In this document: one piece after another, positions 45,954 to 56,700 of the stretch
Layout of the letters: every line of letters begins with the position of its first letter
Position numbering within the stretch: position 1 is the first letter of the stretch
Assembly: GCF_003585765.1 (NCBI RefSeq)
Contig: NZ_CP021235.1
Span: 2,604,001-2,668,000 of the forward strand
DNA length: 64,000 nucleotides
Direction of reading: 5' to 3'
Source of the DNA: Pontibacter actiniarum
Lineage (GTDB): Bacteria; Bacteroidota; Bacteroidia; Cytophagales; Hymenobacteraceae
Translations under genes and position numbers: made by a program
Notes under the pieces: model-generated
Told to the model about the DNA's origin: nothing
Database searches by the model: none
What the model saw: the letters and a program-made list of their open reading frames with translations, nothing else

Positions 45954-47351
45954 TTATAACTCAGAAACTGCCAGCTCCGGCGAGTTCAGGAAAGCGCCTG
46001 ACTCCACCAGTTCGGCGCGCAGTTTCTGCACATCTATTTTTGATGGGGCAATGCCCTCACGCACGGCCAGCTTGGCCGCACGGCCTGCTGCCTCGCCCAT
46101 GGCCATACAAGGCGCCATTACCCGGATAGCTGACATAGCCTCGTGTGTGGTTGAAATGCTACGCCCAGCCACCAGCAGGTTTTCTACTTTTAGCGGCACG
46201 AGCGAACGGTACGGAATATCATAGCAGTCGCCACACCACTCCAGGGTACAGCCTCCGCCTTCCGGGTGATGCAGGTCCAGTGGGTAGCTCGCCACGGCAA
46301 TGGCATCGTCAAACCTACCGCAACCCATGATGTCATCACGGTTCATTACATACTGGCCCACGATACGCCTTGTCTCCCGGATACCCAGGAACGGCGCAGT
46401 TTTCGTGAAAAAGGATTCTTCGAAACCTGGCACGTAGTTGACAAGGTAGCGGTGAATTTCTTTGATCTGCTCACGGCCTTTGATCTCGCCATAGGACAGG
46501 CTTTGCGGGTCCACCCCGTTAACGCCCTGCACGCTGGACATATTAATCCATACTTCACCTTTTCTCAGGCCAGTAATTACGATGGTGCGCTCGGTTGGCA
46601 GCTGGTATCCTTCCGCCTTGGCTTGCTGCATCAGGTTACGAAGGCCCACTACAATAAACTGGTGGTTCTGCCCAAAATACTCGTTCGGGATAAAATCTGT
46701 CAGGTAGGTTCTCGGCTCCTGGGTTATACTTTGACGAAGCTTCTCGGTATCCACGCCACCCAGGCAAAACATCATGGTAGGTGGTTGTGTGCCACCATGC
46801 TCGTTGCCCTGCTCGGTGGGCACACCTGCACGGTATGCCACGTCTGCATCGCCGGAACAATCAATCACAACCTTGGCAAGTATAACTTCACGGCCAGCCT
46901 TGCTCTCAATGACCACGCCACGCAGGGTATCGCCCTCCATAATTACATCCACACAGAAAGCGTACAGCAGCACATCTACACCGCTCTCCACCAATACCTC
47001 GAGGCCTACAGCCTTTACCGCCTCCGGCTCTACTAAGGTTATGCTCATGTGCAGCGGGCATGGGCGGTGTTCGCTGGCAGCATTTTGCTCAGCGAGTCTG
47101 TCGATAAACTTCTGCGGCAGGCCCTTGATGATCTGGTTACCTTTCTGGCCCAGGAAACCAAGTATAGGAAGGCCGATGGTCATGTTACCACCCACAAAGC
47201 TTCTGCTCTCGATAAGGGCCACCTTAAGTCCGTCTTCAGCGGCTGCCTGTGCCGCCATGATACCGGATGGGCCTCCGCCTACTACCAACACATCCACTTC
47301 TTTGCGCACGGAAACCTCTCTTGCAGGTATAGAAATTTTATTACTTGCCAT
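45954..47351 (-). CDS. FAD-dependent oxidoreductase (FAD_oxidored type)
   Basis: A 465-residue flavoprotein. The dinucleotide-binding motif VLVVGGGPSGIMAAQAAAEDG is at 21-41, followed by LIESRSFVGGNMTIG. A second FAD contact, VENLLVAGRSISTTHEAMSAIRVMAPCMAMGEAAGRAA, is near the C-terminus. There is no signal peptide, so it is cytoplasmic or membrane-associated. The family is poorly characterised. Next to a transporter and sugar kinases it may oxidise the imported polyol to a ketone, a step parallel to that of GlpD in locus 1 (inference). Confidence 0.85.
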   Translation of the reverse strand: MASNKISIPAREVSVRKEVDVLVVGGGPSGIMAAQAAAEDGLKVALIESRSFVGGNMTIGLPILGFLGQKGNQIIKGLPQKFIDRLAEQNAASEHRPCPLHMSITLVEPEAVKAVGLEVLVESGVDVLLYAFCVDVIMEGDTLRGVVIESKAGREVILAKVVIDCSGDADVAYRAGVPTEQGNEHGGTQPPTMMFCLGGVDTEKLRQSITQEPRTYLTDFIPNEYFGQNHQFIVVGLRNLMQQAKAEGYQLPTERTIVITGLRKGEVWINMSSVQGVNGVDPQSLSYGEIKGREQIKEIHRYLVNYVPGFEESFFTKTAPFLGIRETRRIVGQYVMNRDDIMGCGRFDDAIAVASYPLDLHHPEGGGCTLEWCGDCYDIPYRSLVPLKVENLLVAGRSISTTHEAMSAIRVMAPCMAMGEAAGRAAKLAVREGIAPSKIDVQKLRAELVESGAFLNSPELAVSEL

Positions 47352-47413
47352 GATTTTGTATGAATTATTAAGTCGATATCTATTGAGCTCTATCCTTTAT
47401 TTGCTTGGTGCGG

Positions 47414-49195
47414 TTACCACCCGTTGTTGATCAGCTCTTTTTCTTGCTGCACCTGTTGTATGGCTGCCTCTTTCTCTGTCGCTAACCGTTCTAACCTTTT
47501 AGCCAGCAGCAGGATGCCTACCCCGATCAAAAGCAACAATGCCGCAAAACCGCCCAGGATCAGGGCATCCACCTGGTCTACTACAGCCAGCACCAGCATT
47601 ATGGCACCTACAATGATGGTAGACCACCCGCAAAGGCGGGCTGGTAGTGGCGAAGGTGTAACGGGTACAGCTTTGTGGTGCCGGGTACGGTTTGCCTGTA
47701 TGCGCTCCCAGCCAGCGTGTGTTTTTTTGATGGTTACCTCCGCGATCAGGAGTAGTGCTAAGGGGAAGGCAGTACCGACCACTATTTCGGTCATGCGCAC
47801 GTTGAGCTGCGCAAGTTTTGTGAACGGTGCAAAAAAGGCTATATCCGTAAACCAGCCGTCTGTCTGAAAGCCACCTTTTACTAGAAGGCCTACTGCTATA
47901 CTTAGCAGGGTAACCGTCCAGGCAGTGCCCAGGCCGATTTTACTGGAGAAAAGGCCCCAAATAGTAGGCAGCACCAGTGGCCCCGTAAGTATGGCCACCG
48001 AGGCAAGTATGTACCCAGTATAAGTACCCATGCGGGGTATGATCAGGGCACCTGCTATCGCAATCCCTCCGAGCAGCAGCGTAATCACACGCCCTACTGT
48101 CACGAGTTCTTTGTCATCAGCTTCAGGCCGGATCAGGCGCTGGTAAAACTCTGTGGTAAACGCACCCGCAAACACGTTCAGTTGGGTAGTTACCATACTT
48201 GCCGTAGCCGAACACATGGCCGCAATCATCAGCCCCAGCATACCGGCAGGTAACACCACCTGGCACGCCAGGATGTACGCTTGCTCCGGATCAGCAGAAG
48301 GATCAATCAGGCGGTATGCCATAGGCGGCAGCATCCAGATTAATGGGCTCACCAAGTATAAAATACCGAACAGGTAAGATGATTTTTTAGCGTCTTTTTG
48401 GGAAGGAACGCACACAAAGCGCTGGATGTAAGCCCACTCTCCTCCCATTTTAAAGAAAAACACCAGGCTCCAGCCTGCCAGGAAGAACCAGGTAAACTCC
48501 CCTGAAACAAGGGAAAAGAATCCTTCTGGTGCTTTTTCAACGAACCCATCCACACCACCAACACGCAGCAACATAAGCGGCACCACTACCAGCACAGAAA
48601 CTGTAAGTATGATAAACTGCAAGGCATCGGTCATCAAAACCGCCCACAGGCCACCGCCAGAGGTAATTAGAATAACCAAGACGGATATGAGCAGCGAGGC
48701 AATGGTAACAGAGAAGTGACCTGTTTCAGGATCGGCCAGGAAATGATCGGCAGGGAGGGGAATAAGTGCCGTGACAATGACGGCTAGTGCGTAGATGGCG
48801 CCCCCCATGGTAAACACCCCTACCGTACCCTGCAACCAAGTATAGAACTGCACAATGGACCTGCCGAAGCGGGCATCCAGAAAAGCAGCGGCAGAGTCGT
48901 AGCCAAAGCTTTTCCAGCGGCCAGCCAGCAGCCACCCTACCAGCATGGAGGCTACACCGATTACGGCAAGTATAGATACACCTACCATTCCATGCTGATA
49001 GGCAATGCCGCCCCATACCACAAACGTACCGGCAGAGAAGGTGGTCATAAACGCAGAGAGCCCCGAAAGCCACCACGGCGACTGGCCTCCGGCTGCAAAC
49101 ATTTCCTGCGTATTCTTTAAACGTGAGAAGATACTCCCCATCACCAGCAAGCCCGCCAGATAAATTACTAAAACGATAAGATCGGTACTGTTCAT
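47414..49195 (-). CDS. Sodium:solute symporter family transporter
   Basis: A 593-residue inner-membrane protein with about 13-15 membrane segments. The N-terminus (STDLIVLVIYLAGLLVMGSIFSR, then FAAGGQSPWWLSGLSAFMTTFSAGTFVVWGG) is typical of the SSS family, which brings in sugars, myo-inositol, amino acids or other solutes with Na+. The substrate cannot be read from sequence. It is followed by the FAD oxidoreductase gene (62 bases), suggesting import then oxidation. Confidence 0.9.
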   Translation of the reverse strand: MNSTDLIVLVIYLAGLLVMGSIFSRLKNTQEMFAAGGQSPWWLSGLSAFMTTFSAGTFVVWGGIAYQHGMVGVSILAVIGVASMLVGWLLAGRWKSFGYDSAAAFLDARFGRSIVQFYTWLQGTVGVFTMGGAIYALAVIVTALIPLPADHFLADPETGHFSVTIASLLISVLVILITSGGGLWAVLMTDALQFIILTVSVLVVVPLMLLRVGGVDGFVEKAPEGFFSLVSGEFTWFFLAGWSLVFFFKMGGEWAYIQRFVCVPSQKDAKKSSYLFGILYLVSPLIWMLPPMAYRLIDPSADPEQAYILACQVVLPAGMLGLMIAAMCSATASMVTTQLNVFAGAFTTEFYQRLIRPEADDKELVTVGRVITLLLGGIAIAGALIIPRMGTYTGYILASVAILTGPLVLPTIWGLFSSKIGLGTAWTVTLLSIAVGLLVKGGFQTDGWFTDIAFFAPFTKLAQLNVRMTEIVVGTAFPLALLLIAEVTIKKTHAGWERIQANRTRHHKAVPVTPSPLPARLCGWSTIIVGAIMLVLAVVDQVDALILGGFAALLLLIGVGILLLAKRLERLATEKEAAIQQVQQEKELINNGW

Positions 49196-49723
49196 AGCGT
49201 CGTGTGCTGTTGTTCTTTTTTTGTTAAAAGCTTTGCAGGCAAAGCAGATGCTTCTTTACTCTGCTTTCACTCGCTTTAACCTGAGTAGCAAAATTCACCT
49301 GCTTCAACTTCCTCCCTTCCTACCTTTGCAGAAAACAGGTATATGCTTTATATTTCTTTCTGATTATTATATTTAACTCCTTAGCTTTGACTAAAGTAAA
49401 GCAAATAAAATATTATTAACAATTTTTTAACACACAATTAAATATAATTAAACATTATGTAAGTGTTAAAACACTAGTTTTACTTGCCAAAACTTATCTA
49501 CAACTATCTTGCTATTAAAATATTAGCAAACCATCAAAGCTCATCTAATAGCTTTGATGGTTTGCCTTTACAAGACAACTGGGTGCAGGAAAGAGGACTA
49601 TGTAAGCTTTACTTTATTTAAAAATAAAGTACTACGGAGCTCCCGGCAATTCAATTTGTATCATATTCCGATCCTGCCATCTCCAAAAGGGCAGAGACTT
49701 ACAGCTCCTCGCCTAGCAAAGAG
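49196..49723. other. AT-rich intergenic region in locus 2
   Basis: About 530 bases holding the symporter promoter (right of 49196) and the terminator at 49526-49565 of the upstream susC2 operon. The stretch 49340-49510 is very AT-rich. No gene was seen. Confidence 0.55.
49526..49565 (-). terminator. Terminator of the susC2 operon
   Basis: GCAAACCATCAAAGCT / AGCTTTGATGGTTTGC, 16-bp perfect stem with an 8-nt loop, about 160 bases after the last phosphoesterase gene; T-rich on the minus-strand exit side. Confidence 0.75.
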
Positions 49724-50854
49724 CTAGTTGTACAAAGGCTCTGTAAACTGGCTGTCGCCGTCAGTCTCTAAAATATTGCTGCCCGGGCGCGGAGCAAAGG
49801 TGCGCACAGTTAAAGTTTGTTTCGTAGTGTTAAACTTCATCATGCGCATCAGGCCATTACCACCGTTCCGGTTGGTGCCATCGTAAGGGGCGTTCTCGCG
49901 CGACTGGTAATCGGCCAGGTACGACTTGATAATGTGACCATTGTAATTATCACGTCGAAACCCTTCGCCGGAGATATGCCCGCTCAGCATCAGGAACACG
50001 TTGTTATGTAGCTTCATACGGTTGTAGATCACATCACCCTGGTTGGTGAACTGGCTGGCAACACTGTTGTTTCCCTCTCCGGGTTTCACATCGCTGTTCG
50101 ATCCGTTTGGCCTGTTCAGGATACTGTGGCTCACTACAATAGCTTTGCGATCGGAATAGCTATCGAGCACCCCTTCTGCCCAAGCCATCACGGCGCTCTC
50201 AATGGAGACACTATACTTTTCCTGCCCCGGTGAATTAAACTCTAGGTACAACACGATGTAGTTCTGGCCGTTGGCCGTAAATAAATCATAGTGGTTGTCG
50301 CTGTTGTTAGATGAGCCGTAAGCACCGCCATACCACGAAAACTGCTGCATATGGTTTCTGCCGAAATACGTACCATAGCCACTGTTCGTACCCGGAGAAG
50401 CCGGATTACCGAATGGCGTCTGATCGTGGTTGCCTACCGCTACACCATAAGGTATGTTGTCAGCCTCCAGTTTATACATTTCTGTTTTCGCTCGCTCCCA
50501 CTCCACCTCGTTTGCATCGTCTCCGTGGTCTACCATATCTCCCAAATGCACCACATAGGCAATATTCTGTGCCTGCTTATTGTCTCTTATCCACTGAATC
50601 TGCTCCGCGAACATCTCCATGGTGCCGCCATGCTTTAATGAAGTATAGTATTGTGTGTCCGGCAGCACGGCAATTGTGAAGAACGCGTCTTCCTCCTGCG
50701 CTATGGCTTCCTCCTCAGGAAAAGGGTCAGCATCGGAGTCACTTTTACAGGCTGAAAGGCTGATTAGCAAGCAGGCAAAAAAGAAGAACTTGCTCACATA
50801 AGCTGTACCACAATCAGTTTGGCTTTGGAACTTTAAGGTTAGAAACTTTTTCAT
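49724..50854 (-). CDS. Metallophosphoesterase lipoprotein (locus 2, copy A)
   Basis: A 376-residue calcineurin-like phosphoesterase. Metal motifs: LPDTQYY, HLGDMVDHGDD, VGNHDQ, VVSHSI and LSGHISGEGF. The start was set at the MKK at 50854, which puts a signal sequence in front of the lipobox LSAC; an upstream Met at 50914 is less likely. It is the last gene of the susC2-susD2-phosphoesterase-phosphoesterase operon. It is related to but shorter than the enzyme at 15944, lacking its N- and C-terminal domains. Confidence 0.88.
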   Translation of the reverse strand: MKKFLTLKFQSQTDCGTAYVSKFFFFACLLISLSACKSDSDADPFPEEEAIAQEEDAFFTIAVLPDTQYYTSLKHGGTMEMFAEQIQWIRDNKQAQNIAYVVHLGDMVDHGDDANEVEWERAKTEMYKLEADNIPYGVAVGNHDQTPFGNPASPGTNSGYGTYFGRNHMQQFSWYGGAYGSSNNSDNHYDLFTANGQNYIVLYLEFNSPGQEKYSVSIESAVMAWAEGVLDSYSDRKAIVVSHSILNRPNGSNSDVKPGEGNNSVASQFTNQGDVIYNRMKLHNNVFLMLSGHISGEGFRRDNYNGHIIKSYLADYQSRENAPYDGTNRNGGNGLMRMMKFNTTKQTLTVRTFAPRPGSNILETDGDSQFTEPLYN

Positions 50855-50954
50855 GATGCATCTTATGTTTTTTGGTAAGACAAGTATGAAACATGGTACG
50901 ACTGAAGCACGCACAAAGCCATACTTCAGAGGGCTTTAGGGGCATTACCAGGTG

Positions 50955-52037
50955 TTAATCAAATTGAAAGGTAAACTCATCGTAGTTGGCATGTCGCCAG
51001 GCCAGATGCTGCGTAGAGGGCGATAAAGCGAAAAAGGGAGAGAATGTCTTTACCTGAACTGTCTTCCCGTCAGGCAGAAATTCCAGGATTCTAAGCCAGC
51101 CGTCGCCACCGTTGCCATAGTGCCCGCCTCCCATGGCCTGCGCGTTAAAGGTCATCTGGTGCACGGTTTTACCGGCTGCGTTTTTATCAGTTCGATACCC
51201 TACATGCTTTCGGGCATTGTCTTTGGCTCCGATATGGCCTGATACCACCATTTCAATGTTTTTAGAACCTTTCACCAGCTTGTCCCAAACGGCCAGCCCA
51301 GGGTTAGCGTCTGTCAGGTCGTAAGACATACTTTCGATGTGCTCATTTTTGTAGTTCAGGTAAGCATGTGTGAGCAGTATCACGGTGTGGTCTTTATACT
51401 TATCTTTTGCCACCACCTCTCTGGCCCAGCCTAACACGGTATCGCGCGGGGCAAACTCCAGCGACAGAAACAGGAATTTCTTACCAACCGGAGACAACCA
51501 TTCGTAAGCAGCATTCTCCAGGCTGTTCTCGCCGTACACGTTGGTAAACACCTCCCGCAGCAGCTTCTTGTTTTCACGGTTTTTCTCGGAGTAGAAGTAA
51601 GTGGGGAAATGAGTTGTTTTAGGCTTATGCGTGTAGCTGAAGATGTTGTAATCGTGGTTGCCAGTGGCTGTTACGTAAGGCAGCTGGTTATCCAGTTTAC
51701 CAAAAGCACCGGATACGTTCAGCCACTGCTGCCTGCCCGTCTGGTCCATCTTTTTGCCGTCCGGATTGATAATGTCATCATGCTCCACCAAGTCGCCGGT
51801 ACACAGCACCATCCCAATGTTCAGGCTATCCTTGCGTGCCACTACCCAGTTCATCATCACATCTAGTATAGGCTGGTTGCGCTGGAACTTTACATAGTTC
51901 TGTAAGTCCGGCAGGATTACCATCGTATAAGAGTCTTGCGTAGATAGTTTTGGCTCCTGAAATGCCTTTTTACCCTGTGCAAAACCAGAAAGGGCCGAAA
52001 GCAGGAGCAGACACATACCGCCTGCTCGCCAAATCAT
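50955..52037 (-). CDS. Metallophosphoesterase (locus 2, copy B)
   Basis: A 360-residue secreted phosphoesterase with signal peptide (ending SGFAQ). Motifs: LPDLQNY, CTGDLVEHDD, TGNHDYN, LLTHAYLNY and VSGHIGAKDN. It shares the overall plan of copy A and is probably its paralog. The start at 52037 gives a clean signal peptide; 52079 is an alternative and would end 2 bases from susD2. Two tandem copies suggest different steps or substrates. Confidence 0.88.
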   Translation of the reverse strand: MIWRAGGMCLLLLSALSGFAQGKKAFQEPKLSTQDSYTMVILPDLQNYVKFQRNQPILDVMMNWVVARKDSLNIGMVLCTGDLVEHDDIINPDGKKMDQTGRQQWLNVSGAFGKLDNQLPYVTATGNHDYNIFSYTHKPKTTHFPTYFYSEKNRENKKLLREVFTNVYGENSLENAAYEWLSPVGKKFLFLSLEFAPRDTVLGWAREVVAKDKYKDHTVILLTHAYLNYKNEHIESMSYDLTDANPGLAVWDKLVKGSKNIEMVVSGHIGAKDNARKHVGYRTDKNAAGKTVHQMTFNAQAMGGGHYGNGGDGWLRILEFLPDGKTVQVKTFSPFFALSPSTQHLAWRHANYDEFTFQFD

Positions 52038-52081
52038 ACTTTTATTAACCTGTTTGCAAATGATGCCAAGTATAATCATAC

Positions 52082-53776
52082 TTAATAATTAGGGTTCTGC
52101 TTTAAGTTCTTGTTGATGATGATTTCTTTGGATGGGATCGGGAACAGGTACTGTCTTTCTTTGTCGAAGTTACGCTCCACCAACACCTTCACAGTACCTG
52201 CGTTGTGTAACGCTGAAAAATCCGGCAGCCAATTTTCATCAATTTCTGGTGCCTGAGAATAGAACCACAAATTCTGGTCTACCACCCTCTGCTTCAGGTC
52301 ATTCGGATCCAGAATGCCGTAGATCGGACGGATCAGTGCCTTCTCAGCCAGGCGCCATCGCAGCAGGTCATCAAACCTTCTGTTTTCCCAGGCAAACTCG
52401 ATACGCCTTTCGTTGCGCAGCTCTTTTCGCAACTGCTCCTGGCTGGTGGCGGTAAGGGCCGGATAAGCCGTTGTATTGGTTACATCCACACCATAAGCCC
52501 TGGCCCGCACGGCATTAATGGCATCAAGCACCGAGGCATCAATTTCATTCAGCTCTATTTGAGCTTCGGCATACATCAGTAGCACATCCGCATAGCGCAT
52601 AATTCTGATGTCGAAGTCTGTTTCGTTGTTATCAGACCAATCTTCGTCCACTCCCTTCTTCAGTGCCAACCCGTTGTAAGAGGCATAGGTATCTACGCTT
52701 CTGGTGTCTTTGTTCGCAACCATTTTTTCCGTCTCCATATTCAGCACTTTGGTAGCATAAGGATTAGGGTTATAGATTACTCCCAGGTGCTCTGTTCCAA
52801 ACTCCACAATGGTCATGGCACAACGAGGGTCACGGTTTTTGAAGGGTTCTCTCGGGTTGAAGAGCGGCGATTCGTCTATCGGAAGGCCATCGGTGCAAGG
52901 GTAGGCGCAAAACAGTTCCCAGGATGGTTGTGCCACCGCGCTTCCACCCGGGGTACGGGTGTAAAAATTCTTGGCACCCCAGGAGGAACCCAGTTCGAAC
53001 GAGCGCGGCAAGGCGAAAACCGTCTCTGGGGAGTTTCTCGTTTTAGACAGAAAGTACTCTCCATAGTTCGGGTGTAGCGAGTACACCTGCAGGTCCATAC
53101 ATGCTTTGGCAGCATCGCGTGCTATAACCCAATCGCCCATGTATAAGGCGGCTCTTGCTTTAAAAGCCAGTGCTGCCCCTTTAGTAGCTCGCCCTAATTC
53201 GTTGCTGCCATAGCTTACCGGCAGGCTTTCGATAGCCGCATCAAAATCTTTGTAAACCTGCTGCAGCACGACTTCTTTATCTGTGCGCCCCAATTCAAAG
53301 GCATCATCTATGTTTAAATAACCTGTGTAAAAAGGCACATCACCATAGTAGAAAACCAGGCGGGCATAAAACACAGCCCGCATTAGGGAGGCCTCTGCCG
53401 CTAATTGTTTTATTTTCGCTTCGGCAACCTTGCCGGTTGCGTTGTCCAGGCTGTTCAATATGGTATTAGCCCGGGTGATACCTTTATAGGTGCTCAGCCA
53501 CAAATCTTCTGACCGGGACCACTCACTGTTGACAGAGCCTGCCGGAAAAGCATCGATCGCCTGGCGCTGTGTCCAGTTATCACTCATGCGCTCTGTGTTA
53601 TAGTTGATTTCAAAATCCCATAGGTAGGTCCTGTACAAATCGTTTAGGGCCAGGGTTATCTCTGTCTCATCGGAGTACCAGTTCTCAGAAGAACCCTCAG
53701 ACAAAGGATTTACGTCTAGTTTTGTACAGCCTAGCAGCAGCGGCAGCAGTGCTATAAGAGCTATAAGCTTTTTCAT
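52082..53776 (-). CDS. SusD/RagB family outer-membrane lipoprotein
   Basis: A 564-residue classical SusD homolog. The lipobox is LLGC (Cys16). Typical features include the N-terminal NPLSEGSSENWYSDETEITLALNDLYR and the C-terminal EQLRKELRNERRIEFAWENRRFDDLLRW, then the final YLFPIPSKEIIINKNLKQNPNY. It is the surface substrate binder for the SusC-like transporter upstream (10 bases apart). It belongs to a different subgroup from susD1, so the two loci probably import different molecules. Confidence 0.95.
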   Translation of the reverse strand: MKKLIALIALLPLLLGCTKLDVNPLSEGSSENWYSDETEITLALNDLYRTYLWDFEINYNTERMSDNWTQRQAIDAFPAGSVNSEWSRSEDLWLSTYKGITRANTILNSLDNATGKVAEAKIKQLAAEASLMRAVFYARLVFYYGDVPFYTGYLNIDDAFELGRTDKEVVLQQVYKDFDAAIESLPVSYGSNELGRATKGAALAFKARAALYMGDWVIARDAAKACMDLQVYSLHPNYGEYFLSKTRNSPETVFALPRSFELGSSWGAKNFYTRTPGGSAVAQPSWELFCAYPCTDGLPIDESPLFNPREPFKNRDPRCAMTIVEFGTEHLGVIYNPNPYATKVLNMETEKMVANKDTRSVDTYASYNGLALKKGVDEDWSDNNETDFDIRIMRYADVLLMYAEAQIELNEIDASVLDAINAVRARAYGVDVTNTTAYPALTATSQEQLRKELRNERRIEFAWENRRFDDLLRWRLAEKALIRPIYGILDPNDLKQRVVDQNLWFYSQAPEIDENWLPDFSALHNAGTVKVLVERNFDKERQYLFPIPSKEIIINKNLKQNPNY

Positions 53777-53786
53777 CTGGTTATGG

Positions 53787-56700
53787 TTAAAATTTAACAG
53801 ATAGTCCTAAGTTGAAAGTCTGGCTAATGTAGGTGTTGTAAGAAACCTCCGGGTCCCAGCCTTTCGGATAGTCGCTGACAGAGAAAAGATCGGTAGCAGA
53901 GGCGAATATTCTTACCTGCTCCATTTTCACACGGGATGTAAAGGCAGTTGGAAGCGTGTAGCCCAGCACCACATTCTTCAGACGGAAATAAGCCCCGTTA
54001 ATAAGCCAGTAATCAGACATAACGTAGTTGTTGTTCTCTGAGCCCGTGTAAGATAACCTTGGGTAACGGGCACTTAGGTTTTCTTCACTTGTATTGTAGT
54101 GGCTCCAGTAATTTCCGTCGATTATGGCGGGAGGGTTGGTCCAGGCTGAAAAGAAAGGTTTCACCATTTGCTCGGTAAGCCTGCTCTTCTGCTTGCCTAC
54201 TCCCTGGAATGCCAGCGACAGATCAAATCCTTTATAATTTGCGCTGACATTACCACCATACAGGTAGCGCGGCAGCGAACCACTTAGCAGTACCCGGTCG
54301 TAATCCGGTGTTATCTTGCCATCTGGCTCACCATCCGGCCCGCTGATGTCTACATACCTCACATCCCCCGGCTTCACAGAGTTATAGAGCTTAGGAGAGT
54401 TTTCCACTTCTTCCTCCGACTGGTAAAGCCCGTCCGAGATGTAACCGTACCACTCGTTAAACTCACTTCCTTCCCTTGTCACCTGTGCGCCATCTAACAC
54501 AATACCTCCCAGGTCACCCATTTTGGATTTAGAATCAGATAAGTTGAAGGAGGCTGAGTAACCCAATTCTCCTATGTTATCACGCCAGGTAATCTGCGCA
54601 TCCCAGCCTTTGGTAGACATAACCCCTGTGTTCTGTTGCGGATTCTCAAAACCCATATAGTCGGGTATTTCCAGCTCCAGCAACATGTCCTTGGTGCGCT
54701 TGTTATAATAATCACCCGTAAGCATCAACCTGTTATTAAAGAAGTAGGCATCAAACCCGAGGTCTACTGTCTCGGTCGTTTCCCAGGTAATATCCTGTAT
54801 GGCGTAGGCGTACTGGGCAGCCGTGGTGGCCGAAACTATCGTGCCGCCACGGTAAAACAAGGCATTTGAATAGCCGATAGAAGCCTGATAAGGATAATTT
54901 CCGATGCGCTCGTTACCTAATTGCCCCCAGGAGCCTCTCAGCTTCAGGAACGAAAGCACACTATTTTCCGGCATAAAAGACTCTTCTGAAATCACCCAAC
55001 CGGCGGAAACAGAAGGAAACGCTCCCCAGCGGTAATCCGGGTGAAGCCGGGAAGAACCGTCGTAGCGGATGTTGGCCTGCAACAGATACTTGCCTTTGTA
55101 ATCATAGAGCAAGCGGCCAAAGTAGGAGCGATAGGCTGTTTCCCAGGCGCTACCTGTGTTCTTCATGTAATCCAGCGGCCCCAGGTCCAGGTACGGAAAG
55201 TTTGATAAAGTATAATTCTCCGCCTGCGCGTTCAGGACCTCATCAAATGAGTAGAAGTCCTCGTAACCGGCCAACATGTTAAAACTATGGTCACTGAAAC
55301 TCTTGGTGTAGTTTGCCAGCAACTGCTTCGTAAACGTTTTACCATCTTTTCTGGCCTCATACAAAGATGTAGCAGTGTAGCCGGAAATATAGCCCGCCTG
55401 CAAGGTAGGGTCTTCCGCCGTGTAGTATGGGATCTGTTTTCTAAACAACTTCCCTTTGGTTGTATAAAAGTGTGGTGATACAACGCCTGTAAATGTCAGG
55501 TTTTCAATTGGCTCATACTCCAGTGACACTCTTCCGTTAATCTTGTTGATGAAGGTATTCTCAAACCCGCCGTGGTGCAAAGCAGCGTATACGTTACCTC
55601 CATTCTGACCTTCTGCGATTCTACCGTCGCTCCACTGCGCCGCAAAAACGGCTGGGTAACGCTGCGCATCCCAGATCGGGTTAACCACCGGCTCTTTCTT
55701 TAGATTATAGTTATAGGAGAAATCAACATTTGCCTTGAGTTGATCTGAAAACTCAATACTGTTGTTTATCCGCGCCATCACCCTTTCAAATGATTTGTGA
55801 TCGTACAGCGCGTCTACGTTCTCGTAGTTCAGGGATGCCAGCGACTTTATTTTACCAGAGCCCCCAGAGAAGGTAAGGCTGTGGCTACTACGTGGCGCGT
55901 AGTCATTTACAACAAGCCCCATCCAGTCAGTAACCGGGTATTGGTTGGGATTTTCTTTATTATAAGCCAGCCAGTTCTCAACATCCTCTTTTGGGTAAAG
56001 GCTATACTCCTCCCCTGGTTTGTTACCGGCATCATTCCAGGTAAACTCGTTGATCATCTCCAGGTAGCGCTGCGGCCCTACAGTTTTAGGAAAGGCAGTG
56101 GGCCTGTCGAAGCCAAAGGTAGCCCTGTACTCCAGGTTGGTTTTGTTTGATTTGGCCCGCTTCGTCGTGATCAGCACTACCCCTGCGGCAGCTCTTGCAC
56201 CGTATATAGACGCAGAGGCTGCGTCTTTCAGCACAGAGATGTCCTCAATATCAGCTGCGTTCACATCGTTCATACTACTAACAGGCACACCATCCACAAT
56301 TACCAGCGGGTCACTGTCGCCTATCGTTGTAACGCCTCTCACCCTTACAGTGGCTGAGGCACCAGGCTCGCTGTTAGACCGGGTAATCATAACGCCTGGC
56401 AAGGTACCCTGTAAGGCCTGTGCAAGCTGTGTTGTATTCCTTTTAGAAGCCACCTCTCCATCCAGTGTTGCGATGGCTCCGGTAATGTCCTTTTTCTTGG
56501 CAACACCATAGCCAATGGCTACCACTTCACCCAGAGCAAAGGACTCGCTTTCCAGCACCACGTCAATGGCACTACGGTTACCCACCTTTACCTCCTGGTT
56601 CTTCATCCCTAAATAAGTAAAGACCAAGGTAGCATCAGCAGAAACTTCGGAGAGCGTATACACCCCTTGCTCGTTTGTGATAGCGTGCTTTGTGCCCCCC

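Noticed and set aside
39199..49195. myo-Inositol catabolic operon
   Set aside because: No inositol dehydrogenase, IolE, IolD or IolC-like gene is present; the kinases are FGGY type, so inositol is not supported as the final carbon source.
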